DNA from: JBGPLJ01 sp963826145
Lineage (GTDB): Bacteria; Pseudomonadota; Gammaproteobacteria; Steroidobacterales; Steroidobacteraceae
Direction of reading: 5' to 3'
Assembly: GCA_963826145.1 (NCBI GenBank)
Contig: CAWGVW010000002.1
Span: 868,001-932,000, forward strand
DNA: 64,000 nt
Shown: positions 34,085-41,882 of the stretch, piece by piece
How the letters are laid out: every line of letters starts with the position of its first letter
How positions within the stretch are numbered: the first letter of the stretch is position 1
Made by a program: the position numbers and the translations under genes
Notes under the pieces: model-generated
The model's database searches: none
What the model saw: only the letters and a program-made list of their open reading frames with translations
Told to the model about the DNA's origin: nothing

Positions 34085-34929
34085 AGTCGAAACGCAACAA
34101 GCCCGCCGCGCCGGTTGCCGATGAAGCGGCGCGCATTCGCCGCGCGTACTTCGAGTGCCGCTTCGGTCAGCTGCACGTGACGACGGCGTTTCCGGTCGGC
34201 GGCGGCTTCGACGATCACGCGACACTCCTGTGCCTGCATCGCGGCTCGCTCTCGAGCCGCGTTTTCCGTCCCTTCATGGAGGAGATCGGCCGCGATCGTC
34301 CGGTGTACGCACCGGACCTGCCCGGCTGCGGTGAATCGGATCCCCCGCCGTCGAAGCCCACGATCGAAGACTACGCCGCCGCGATCGCGGATTTCGCCGA
34401 TCACATGCGTTTCAACCAGATCGACGTGCTCGGCCACCAGACCGGCTCGCTCATTGCTGCGGAGCTTGCGCTCCTCAGGCCGGAGGTCGTGCGACGGCTC
34501 GTCTTCGTGAGCCTGCCGATCCCGGACGCCGACGAGCGCGCCGCGTGGGTACGATCCATGACGCCGATCGCGGTCGCCGCCGATGGCAGTCATCTCGCGG
34601 CCGATTGGCAGCGGTCGATCGCGCTCGAGGATCCGGTGGCGGACCTTGGCACGAGGGCCGAGGACTTCGCGATTCGCTTGCACAATGGCCCGAATTTCTG
34701 GTGGATGCCTGACGCGGCGCTCGGTTACCCGGCTGCGGAGCGGCTGCCTCTGGTCACGCAACCCGCGCTCCTCGTCCGCACGCGGGATCACCTGTGGGAT
34801 GCGAGCCTCAGAGCGACGCCCTGGATGCGTGATCTCAAGCTCGTCGATCTGCCGGACTGCGGCACCGGCGTATTCCGATCAGCGCCGAAGTCGATCGCTG
34901 CGCCGCTCAGGTCATTTCTCGATCGCTGA
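34081..34929 (+). CDS. alpha/beta-hydrolase-fold protein lacking the usual triad
   Basis: 282 residues. The fold is clear (LLCLHRGSLSSRVFRPFMEEI, VYAPDLPGCGESD, VLGHQTGSLIAAELALL). The nucleophile elbow reads G-H-Q-T-G, with Gln where Ser, Cys or Asp is expected, and the C-terminal catalytic His is not visible (LPDCGTGVF). It is either a non-catalytic relative or uses different chemistry, as in the GxHTG subgroup I recall. Start 34081 gives an ATGA overlap with the upstream ligase gene. The 3' end overlaps the convergent MFS gene by 18 nt. Confidence 0.85.
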   Translation: MKSKRNKPAAPVADEAARIRRAYFECRFGQLHVTTAFPVGGGFDDHATLLCLHRGSLSSRVFRPFMEEIGRDRPVYAPDLPGCGESDPPPSKPTIEDYAAAIADFADHMRFNQIDVLGHQTGSLIAAELALLRPEVVRRLVFVSLPIPDADERAAWVRSMTPIAVAADGSHLAADWQRSIALEDPVADLGTRAEDFAIRLHNGPNFWWMPDAALGYPAAERLPLVTQPALLVRTRDHLWDASLRATPWMRDLKLVDLPDCGTGVFRSAPKSIAAPLRSFLDR

Positions 34930-36084
34930 GCCGAGTCGGCGCCAGCGCACGAACACAAGGGCCAGCATCACGACGAGCAGCGGCAGCGCCACGAGATTGA
35001 GCGTGCGCCAGCCGAAGGCCGCCATCGCGGCCCCGGCGAGCAGAGACACCGTCGCCTGGCAGCCGAAGGTGAGGAAATCGTTGAAGCCCTGCGCGCGGAA
35101 GCGCTCTTCGGGCCGGTAGCAACGCGTCAGCAGCGTCGTCGCCGAGACGAAGAGCAGGTTCCAGCCGGCGCCGAGCATCACCAGCGCGACACCGTAGTGC
35201 AGCACCTCGTGCGACGTGAGCGCGGCGATGCCGATGCAGCCCGCCATCGTCAGGATGCCGGCGATCATCATCGGGCGCACGCCGAAGTGCGAGACCAGCC
35301 AGCCGCTCGCGAGCGCCGGCACGTACATGCCCATGAGATGTCCCTTGATCACCGAGCCGGTCGCATCCACCGAGTGATGATCGTGGATATGCATGCTGAT
35401 GGGCGTCGCCGTCATGATGAAACTCATCACGGCGTAGGAAACGAGGCTCGCCGCGACCGCAACGCGAAAGAGCGGCTGGCGGAGTATTTCAGCGAGCGGC
35501 CGGCCGCCGGAGGGCGGGAGCTGCGCATGGCCGGCGTCGGGCAGGCGCGCGAGGATCGCGATCGCGATCACGTAAAGTCCGCTCGTCGCGAGGAACGAAC
35601 CGGCGAACTCCCGCCCGGCAATGAGATGCCTCGTCTCGAGCGCGAGTGTCGGTCCGAGCCACGCCGCGACCAGCGTGCCGACCATCACGATGCCCACGGC
35701 CTTGCCGATCTTCTCCGCCGGCACGGATTCCGCGGCGGCGAAGCGGTACTGCAGGGTGAAGGCGTTGTTCGTCCCGATAAAGAGCGTCGCGACGCACAGC
35801 AGGCTGAAACTGCCGCGCGCGACCGCGAGCGACGCGAGGAGCGTCGCACCGATGGCCGTGCAGGCGCTCAGGACAAAGCCGCGCTTGCGCCCGAAGCGCT
35901 GCATGAAGAGGGCCGCCGGGACGGTGCTGAGTGCGACCCCAACGATCTGCAGCGAAGCAGGCAAGGTTGCAAGCAGCGGAGTCGGCGCAAGGGTCGTGCC
36001 GAGGATGCCCCCGAGCAGCACGACAACCGCAGTCCCGGTGGCGGAAAAGCATTGCGCAAGAGCCAGCGTGAGAACGGATTTCAC
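34912..36084 (-). CDS. MFS transporter
   Basis: 390 residues with about 12 hydrophobic helices. The start is GTG 36084 (VKSVLTLALAQCFSATGTAVVVLLG). The loop 2-3 motif reads MQRFGRKRGFVLS, a typical MFS A-motif variant. It shows no N-terminal signal and no obvious substrate signature. It converges on the aminotransferase-ligase-hydrolase operon and may carry a related compound, but that is only positional inference. No strong ribosome site is seen. Confidence 0.88.
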   Translation of the reverse strand: MKSVLTLALAQCFSATGTAVVVLLGGILGTTLAPTPLLATLPASLQIVGVALSTVPAALFMQRFGRKRGFVLSACTAIGATLLASLAVARGSFSLLCVATLFIGTNNAFTLQYRFAAAESVPAEKIGKAVGIVMVGTLVAAWLGPTLALETRHLIAGREFAGSFLATSGLYVIAIAILARLPDAGHAQLPPSGGRPLAEILRQPLFRVAVAASLVSYAVMSFIMTATPISMHIHDHHSVDATGSVIKGHLMGMYVPALASGWLVSHFGVRPMMIAGILTMAGCIGIAALTSHEVLHYGVALVMLGAGWNLLFVSATTLLTRCYRPEERFRAQGFNDFLTFGCQATVSLLAGAAMAAFGWRTLNLVALPLLVVMLALVFVRWRRLGSAIEK

Positions 36085-36240
36085 AGCGGGCGCGAAGCAT
36101 ACCGCAGCGCAGCTACAGGCTGGGGCAGTGATGCGCCACTTGTTTTCGCACGGGGCTTGTGGGGAAAGGGGGCTTATGTCTAGTCTAGTCGCGCAACCCG
36201 GCCCGATCTGACATCTTGTATTGGGATATCGGTTACGGCA

Positions 36241-36257
36241 GGACCGACATGCGGTCC
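36241..36257. promoter_or_regulatory. small inverted repeat upstream of the FHA coiled-coil gene
   Basis: GGACCG (36241-36246), a 5-nt loop and CGGTCC (36252-36257) form a 6-bp inverted repeat 18 nt before the ATG at 36275. It could be an operator or a leader hairpin. The 190-nt gap around it holds no gene that I can support. Confidence 0.3.
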
Positions 36258-36274
36258 ATAAACTAATAAGAATA

Positions 36275-38857
36275 ATGAGCAAACGTTCGACGCCACCGGT
36301 CGGCCTGGGTCAGGATCCGGACCGCACTGATGAACTTCCAGCACTCGACGTCCGGACGTTCGAGGGCACGCCCGCGGCCGAAGCCGACGAAACGGTGCGC
36401 GTGGAATCGAGCGGCCTCGGCGGCGACCTCAGGACCATCAGCGAAAACATCCGCTCCCTCGAGGCGAGCCTCAAGGCCCGGGCAGAACAGATCGCGCGTC
36501 TCGAACGCGATCTCGAGGGGGCTACACGCGAGCTTGCGACCGTGGAGCGCCGCAACCGCGAGCTGGAAGATACGCGTCGCCGCCTCGACGACGATCACGC
36601 GTCGGCCCGCGAGCGCGTCGGTGTCCTCGAGCGCGAACTTGGCGACCGCGGCGAGGATCTGCGCAATCTCGAACGGAGCCTGCGAGCGCTTGAGAAGGAA
36701 CGCTCGGATCTTACGACTGCGGTCGAGGACCGGGACGAATCCCTGCGTACGCTCGGCGCGGATCTCGAAGCGCGGGGTGAAACCATCGCGCGCCTCAAGG
36801 GCGAGGTCGCGCAACGTGCCCAGCAGGTGCGCGAACTCGAGCAGCAGCGCGACGCCCGCGACATCGAACACGTCACGGCCGATGAAAAGCTGCGCGCGCG
36901 CGATGCGCGTATTGCGCAGACCGAGGCTGATCTCGCGGCGCGCGAAATGCAGATCGCGACGCTGCGCGACCAGCTGTCAACGGCGGATCGGCAAAGCCGT
37001 GAGCTCGCCGAGCAGCTGAGCGGCACGCAGGGCCTGCATGGCGCGTCGCAGGGTCGCGTCGCGGCGCTCGAGAGCAGTGTGCGCGACCTCACTACCCGCC
37101 TCGAGCACAAGGAATCCGAGCGGCTCGAGCTGATCGCGCGCTTCGACCGCGAGGCGGGCCGCAGCGCCCGGCTCGAAGCCGAGCTCGCCGACCTCGCGCG
37201 GCGCAACGATGCCTATCTCGAGAGACTGCAGAACCTCGATGCGCGCCGGCGCATCCACGACGAGGCGGTGTTCGAGCTCGAGCGTGAAATTTTACGACAG
37301 CGGGCTGACTACGAGGCGCTCGGCGTCGAATTGCAGCAGGCGAGGCGCGCGCGGGCCGATAGCGGGGCCCTCGTCGAGGATCACAGGGCGACGATCGTCC
37401 GGCTCGAGTCCCAGATCAGCGAAATGGGCAAGTCGCTCGCCGGCCGCGACGATGAGGTCTCCCAGCTCAAGGCGACGACGCACGGACAGAATCAGGCCGC
37501 CTCCCGGCTCACCGCCGAGCTGACGCAGCGGCGCGATCAGATTACCGGCCTCGAGCGGCAGATCGCGCAGGGTCATGGCCGCGTGCGCGAACTGGAAGCG
37601 GAACTCGCGAACGAGCAGCGGCGCAGCGCATCGCTCGAAGCGGAGCTCGGCGAGCGCGGCCGGCGAATCGAGGAACTCGGCGTCGATTCCGAGCGCAAGT
37701 CGATGCTGATCGGCGGACTCGAACAGGATCTTCGCGCCCGCGACGCGACCGTCGCGGAACTCAAGGGACGCATCGATGCTGCGGCGAGCGGCGCCGAATC
37801 CGACGCCCGGGGGCGCGAGGAGCTGAAAGCGACCATCGAGCGGCTGTCAGTCGACATCCAGGAGCGCGAGCGGGTTCGCCTCGGACTCCAGGGTGACCTC
37901 GAGGGCCTGCGGCGCAATCTGGATCTGTTGCGGGTCGATCTTGAGGCGCGCAACCAACGCATTGTGGAACTCGAGCGCACCGTCGAAGGTCGCGACGCGC
38001 AGCTTGCGGAACACCGGCGGTCGATCGAGGAATGGCGCAAGCAGTGGAACGACATCTCGCGCCAGATGGGCGAGAAGGAGGCCGGGCTCGCCGAGATGCG
38101 CGGCGCGAGAGAGTCCCAGGCAAAGCTTCTTGCGGAACGAGATGCGCAGGTCGCGGGCCTCGAGCAGGACCTCAAAGAGCAGATCGACAACGTGCACACG
38201 CTCGAGCGCGAGCTCACCGAAAAGTCCGATGCACTGACGGCCGCTCGCGGCGAACTACGTGCGAACGAGGATGCGAGCACAAGGCTGCAGGCGGTCCTGC
38301 GGGAGCGCGAAGCGGCGGCAATCGAGGCCGAAGAACGCATCAATCGGCTGCGCACTGAACGGGCGGCGCTCGAAGGCTCGGTGAGCGACCGTGAGTCGAA
38401 GATTGTGCGGCTCGAAGGCGAGATCCGTTCGAATGCCGTCGTCATCGATTCCATTCAGAAGGACATCGAGCGCCTCGGCAGTCAGGGCGGCGTGCCGTCG
38501 TCCGACTCCGCTGCCCAGAATGCCAAGGCGGGCACCGCGCCCGGTCAGGATCCGGTGACGCGGCTTCTCGTGCGGCTCGATGGCGAGAGCGAGGTTGTGC
38601 ATGTCCTCAACCGCAAGATCACGACCATTGGACGCACCAAAGACAACGATCTTGCGATCGACACGAAATTCATCAGCCGCCACCATGCCCAGATGCTGGC
38701 GGGCCCGAACTTCACCGTTCTCGAAGACCTCGCCAGCACCAACGGCGTGTACGTCAACAACCGCCGCATCTCCAAGCAGACCCTGCACGACGGCGACCAT
38801 GTCACCATCGGCAAGACGCGCTTCCGCTTCGCCATCAAGACCATGCCGCAGCGGTAG
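36275..38857 (+). CDS. large coiled-coil protein with C-terminal FHA domain
   Basis: 860 residues. A short N-terminus is followed by an almost unbroken heptad-rich coiled coil (about 45-740) made of Glu/Arg/Leu/Ala repeats (LERDLEGATRELATVERR and similar). A linker leads to an FHA domain (about 765-855) with the phosphothreonine-binding motifs GRTKDNDL, SRHHAQ and STNGVYVN. It has no signal peptide or membrane segment. FHA domains bind phosphothreonine peptides, so a Ser/Thr kinase partner is expected; one is encoded at 41858-44638 and another at 56968. The long rod suggests a cytoplasmic scaffold. Confidence 0.9.
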   Translation: MSKRSTPPVGLGQDPDRTDELPALDVRTFEGTPAAEADETVRVESSGLGGDLRTISENIRSLEASLKARAEQIARLERDLEGATRELATVERRNRELEDTRRRLDDDHASARERVGVLERELGDRGEDLRNLERSLRALEKERSDLTTAVEDRDESLRTLGADLEARGETIARLKGEVAQRAQQVRELEQQRDARDIEHVTADEKLRARDARIAQTEADLAAREMQIATLRDQLSTADRQSRELAEQLSGTQGLHGASQGRVAALESSVRDLTTRLEHKESERLELIARFDREAGRSARLEAELADLARRNDAYLERLQNLDARRRIHDEAVFELEREILRQRADYEALGVELQQARRARADSGALVEDHRATIVRLESQISEMGKSLAGRDDEVSQLKATTHGQNQAASRLTAELTQRRDQITGLERQIAQGHGRVRELEAELANEQRRSASLEAELGERGRRIEELGVDSERKSMLIGGLEQDLRARDATVAELKGRIDAAASGAESDARGREELKATIERLSVDIQERERVRLGLQGDLEGLRRNLDLLRVDLEARNQRIVELERTVEGRDAQLAEHRRSIEEWRKQWNDISRQMGEKEAGLAEMRGARESQAKLLAERDAQVAGLEQDLKEQIDNVHTLERELTEKSDALTAARGELRANEDASTRLQAVLREREAAAIEAEERINRLRTERAALEGSVSDRESKIVRLEGEIRSNAVVIDSIQKDIERLGSQGGVPSSDSAAQNAKAGTAPGQDPVTRLLVRLDGESEVVHVLNRKITTIGRTKDNDLAIDTKFISRHHAQMLAGPNFTVLEDLASTNGVYVNNRRISKQTLHDGDHVTIGKTRFRFAIKTMPQR

Positions 38858-38875
38858 CTCACTTTGCGCGGGGCC

Positions 38876-38913
38876 GGGCGGGGAGAAGTCCTTCGCGCTC
38901 ATGCCGCAAACGC
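38876..38913 (+). repeat. left arm of inverted repeat flanking the IS110 element
   Basis: 27 nt at 38876-38902 (beginning GGGCGGGGAGAAGTCC) are the exact reverse complement of 40279-40305. After a short asymmetric spacer (3 nt here, 1 nt on the other side), GCAAACGC at 38906-38913 again pairs with 40270-40277. The arms probably belonged to one host palindrome into which the IS inserted. Alternatively they are long terminal repeats of the element. Confidence 0.9.
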
Positions 38914-38994
38914 GCATCAGAAAAATGAGGCGACCCCTCGGTTCGTAACCTTCATCGAAACCCGATCGCGATCCCCATTTTTCTGGCGAACCTT

Positions 38995-39230
38995 GCGCGA
39001 GCGGGCAATTCGACGATGTGCTATCGCGGTGCCGTCGACCGTGCAGGTCGAATTGCCAACGCTCGCGCTTGTATGTTCCCGCCGGCCTTCCATTCCAGAC
39101 TGGAGTGGAAGGCTGGGAGTAGGGACCGACTGCGCCATCTGCGCGACAGACCGCCGCAGTAATCTCCCTCCACACTTAACGTCGATGTGGAACACGAGCG
39201 GCCGGCAGTTAACGGCAACTGCGGTGACCG
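38995..39230 (+). ncRNA. structured non-coding region, candidate bridge RNA
   Basis: The stretch before the transposase holds nested hairpins. GCGCGAGC/GCTCGCGC (38995-39002 with 39061-39068) encloses GGCAATTCGAC/GTCGAATTGCC (39004-39014 with 39047-39057). A second stem of 14 bp (39083-39096 with 39102-39115, a 5-nt loop, two G-U pairs) follows, then GCAGTT/AACTGC near 39205-39222. IS110-group elements are known to encode a bridge RNA in a non-coding end that guides the recombinase. The structure and position fit; target- and donor-binding loops are not proven. Confidence 0.5.
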
Positions 39231-39301
39231 CCTAAGTACAAGCGAACGCTTGGGTGTGCCTCCCAGCCTTCATCGGCCAACTTACCGGGGAGGAACCGCA
39301 G

Positions 39302-40249
39302 ATGCCAACTCTTGCAGCCTATGGGGTCGATGTCGGCAAGGGCGAACTGACGATCGCGCGGCATGAGCCGCCGCTGCGATGCACGCTGCGTAATGAGCGG
39401 CGCTCCATCCGGCGCTGGCTGGGTGCATTGCCGATATCCGTTGCGCTCGGCGTGGAGTCGACCGGGGCGTATCACCAGCTCATCGCAACGCTCGCCCATC
39501 AGGCGGGCCATCGCGTGTATGTGCTCGATCCTCGTCGCATCAAAGCGTATCGCGGCGCGCTCGGTCAGAGGGCCAAGACCGATCGTTGCGATGCAGACCT
39601 CATCGCGCTTTACCTGGCGCGCGAGCACCAAGTGCTGCGCCCGTATGTGCCGGCGAGCCCTGCGATTGCCGAGCTTTCGCGACTCGTGCGTCGCCGCGTT
39701 CGCATCGTCGTTTGCCGTCAGCAACTGCAGAGCACGATGAAAGACTGCCCCGAGTGTCGAGGCGAAGTGCGCCGCCTGAGCGAGGACTTCAAGCGACTAC
39801 TGGAGCGTGTCGATCGGCGCAGTGAGGAGCTCATCCGTGCAGAACCTGAGCGCCTGGCACGCTGTGATCGTCTCGCCAGCATCCCAGGCGTTGGGCCCCT
39901 CTGTTCGCGTGCCTTGCTCGTCATGCTCGAGCGCATCCCGTACCAGGATGCGGATGCGTTCGTTGCCGCCACCGGCCTCGATCCGCGTCCGGATGACTCC
40001 GGCGATCGACGCGGGCGACGACACTTGACCAAACGCGGGCCTGCCGAGATCCGCCGCTTGCTCTACACCTCCGCCATGGCGGCCGCGCGCGACTCGGCGC
40101 CCTTCAAAAGCATCTACCAGCGCTACCGAGCCCGCGGCCTCACCGCCACGACGGCCCACATCATCATCGCGCGCAAACTCGTCAGAATCGCCTTCACCCT
40201 CGATCGGACTGCGCAGAACTTCGATGCCGCGCGCCTCCTGGCCACTTGA
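39302..40249 (+). CDS. IS110-family DEDD transposase (recombinase)
   Basis: 315 residues, start chosen at ATG 39302 with GGGGAGG 8 nt upstream. The RuvC-like DEDD domain has YGVDVGK (Asp10), GVESTGAYH and KTDRCDADLIALYLA. The C-terminal transposase_20 domain has SIPGVGPLCSRALL, ATGLDPRPDDSG, and the serine region RHLTKRGPAEIRRLLYTSAMAA. It is full length with no frameshift, so the element may still be active. It inserts DNA by recombination guided, in studied relatives, by a bridge RNA. Confidence 0.95.
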   Translation: MPTLAAYGVDVGKGELTIARHEPPLRCTLRNERRSIRRWLGALPISVALGVESTGAYHQLIATLAHQAGHRVYVLDPRRIKAYRGALGQRAKTDRCDADLIALYLAREHQVLRPYVPASPAIAELSRLVRRRVRIVVCRQQLQSTMKDCPECRGEVRRLSEDFKRLLERVDRRSEELIRAEPERLARCDRLASIPGVGPLCSRALLVMLERIPYQDADAFVAATGLDPRPDDSGDRRGRRHLTKRGPAEIRRLLYTSAMAAARDSAPFKSIYQRYRARGLTATTAHIIIARKLVRIAFTLDRTAQNFDAARLLAT

Positions 40250-40269
40250 CGGCAAACATAGAACCTGCG

Positions 40270-40305
40270 GCGTTTGCAATGAGCGCGAAGGACTTCTCCC
40301 CGCCC
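40270..40305 (-). repeat. right arm of inverted repeat flanking the IS110 element
   Basis: Exact 27-nt reverse complement (40279-40305) of 38876-38902, preceded by GCGTTTGC (40270-40277) matching GCAAACGC of the left arm. It lies 60 nt upstream of ilvA. Confidence 0.9.
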
Positions 40306-40364
40306 AGGCCCGCATGGCGACCGGACTCACAAAAAGCGCTGCGTTGCGGTAGCCTTGCGGGGGT

Positions 40365-41882
40365 ATGGAAAATGACTACGTCGAAAGAATTCTGAAGGCG
40401 CGCGTCTACGACGTAGCGATCGAGTCGCCGCTCGATCCGGCGCCGCGGCTCTCGCGCCGCCTCGGCAACAAGGTGCTCCTGAAGCGCGAGGACCTGCAGC
40501 CGGTCTTCTCCTTCAAGCTGCGCGGCGCCCACAACAAGCTCGCTCACCTCTCGCCGACCGTGGCCGAGCGCGGCGTGATCTGTGCATCCGCCGGCAATCA
40601 TGCGCAGGGCGTCGCGCTCGCGGCGCGCAAGCGGGGGATTCCCGCAGTCGTCGTGATGCCTCGGACGACGTCGCACATCAAGGTACAGGCGGTGATGGAT
40701 CTCGGCGCCGAGATCGTGCTCAAGGGCGATGACTATGACGAAGCGTACGAGCACGCGATGGCACTGACGCGCGAGCGCAACCTCGCCTTCATTCATCCAT
40801 TCGACGACCCGGACGTGATCGCGGGCCAGGGTACGGTGGCGGTGGAGATGCTGCGCCAGCATCAGGGCGATCTCGATGCGATCTTCGTGCCTGTCGGTGG
40901 CGGGGGCCTCATCGCCGGCATCGCGGCCTACGTCAAGTTTCTGGCGCCGCGCGTGCGCATCGTCGGCGTCGAACCGGAGGACGCAGCCTCGATGCACGAT
41001 TCGCTCAAGGCGAAGAAACGCGTCACGCTCGACCGCGTCGGCATCTTCGCGGACGGCGTCGCAGTGAAACGCGTCGGCGAGGAGACGTTCGAGCTTGCGC
41101 GCAAGTACGTGGACGAGATCGTGCTGGTCAACACCGACCAGATCTGCGCCGCGATCCAGGACCTCTTCGAGGACACGCGCGCGATAGCGGAACCTGCGGG
41201 GGCGCTCGCGGTGGCAGGTCTGCGCAAATACGTGGCGCGCGACAATCTCAAGGGCAAGACTTTCATCGCCGTGACGAGCGGGGCGAATATCAATTTCGAC
41301 CGCCTGCGGCACGTCGCCGAGCGCGCCGATCTCGGCGGCCAGCGCGAGGCGCTCATCGCGGTCGAGATTCCCGAGGAGCCGGGTTCGTTCCTGCGCTTCT
41401 GCGAGGCGCTCGGCACCCGCAGCGTCACCGAGTTCAACTACCGTTACGGTGACCCGGGGCGGGCGCAGATCTTCGCGGGCTTTGAGCTCTCACAGGGGCG
41501 CGAGGAGAAGAATTCGGTGGTGCAGGCGCTTGTCGAGTCGGGCTTCAAGGTCGTCGACATGAGCGACAACGAGATGGCGAAGCTGCACGTGCGCTACATG
41601 GTCGGCGGCCACGCCCGCGGCATCGAGCACGAACGCCTCTACCGCTTCGAGTTTCCGGAGCGCCCCGGCGCGCTGCTCAGGTTTCTGCAGGCGGTCGGCA
41701 CGCGCTGGAACGTCACCCTCTTTCATTACCGCAATCACGGATCCGATCATGGGCGGGTGCTCGCGGGCGTGCAGGTCCCGCCGGCCGAACGCGATGAGTT
41801 CCTGCTGCACCTGCGGGACCTGCACTACGATTACGCGGACGAGACCGAGAATCCGGCCTACAGGATGTTCCTCGGCCCCTGA
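40365..41882 (+). CDS. ilvA: threonine ammonia-lyase, biosynthetic
   Basis: 505 residues. It makes 2-oxobutyrate from threonine, the first step to isoleucine. The PLP lysine is Lys51 (FSFKLRGAHNK); the glycine loop GGGGLIAGI and SAGNHAQGVA are present. Two C-terminal ACT-like regulatory domains (about 330-500: AVEIPEEPGSFLRFCEAL and FEFPERPGALLRFLQAV) indicate isoleucine-sensitive control as in E. coli IlvA. The IS110 element lies just upstream and may have displaced the native promoter. The 3' end overlaps the convergent kinase gene by 25 nt. Confidence 0.96.
   Translation: MENDYVERILKARVYDVAIESPLDPAPRLSRRLGNKVLLKREDLQPVFSFKLRGAHNKLAHLSPTVAERGVICASAGNHAQGVALAARKRGIPAVVVMPRTTSHIKVQAVMDLGAEIVLKGDDYDEAYEHAMALTRERNLAFIHPFDDPDVIAGQGTVAVEMLRQHQGDLDAIFVPVGGGGLIAGIAAYVKFLAPRVRIVGVEPEDAASMHDSLKAKKRVTLDRVGIFADGVAVKRVGEETFELARKYVDEIVLVNTDQICAAIQDLFEDTRAIAEPAGALAVAGLRKYVARDNLKGKTFIAVTSGANINFDRLRHVAERADLGGQREALIAVEIPEEPGSFLRFCEALGTRSVTEFNYRYGDPGRAQIFAGFELSQGREEKNSVVQALVESGFKVVDMSDNEMAKLHVRYMVGGHARGIEHERLYRFEFPERPGALLRFLQAVGTRWNVTLFHYRNHGSDHGRVLAGVQVPPAERDEFLLHLRDLHYDYADETENPAYRMFLGP

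Larger units (their letters stand above)
38914..40269 (+). mobile_element. IS110-family insertion sequence
   Basis: About 1.35 kb between the two inverted-repeat arms, containing one DEDD transposase and about 390 nt of upstream non-coding sequence. That layout and length are usual for IS110. The exact ends are inferred from where the flanking repeats stop; IS110 elements typically leave only a very short target duplication, which I cannot define here. Confidence 0.75.

Noticed and set aside
36178..36190. Short TAGTC direct repeats in the MFS/FHA gap
   Set aside because: Two five-base repeats are expected by chance; nothing else supports a site.
39254..39301. Upstream extension of the IS110 transposase (MCLPAFIGQ...)
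   Set aside because: The ATG at 39302 has a strong ribosome site and begins the family N-terminus; the extension lies in the structured non-coding leader.
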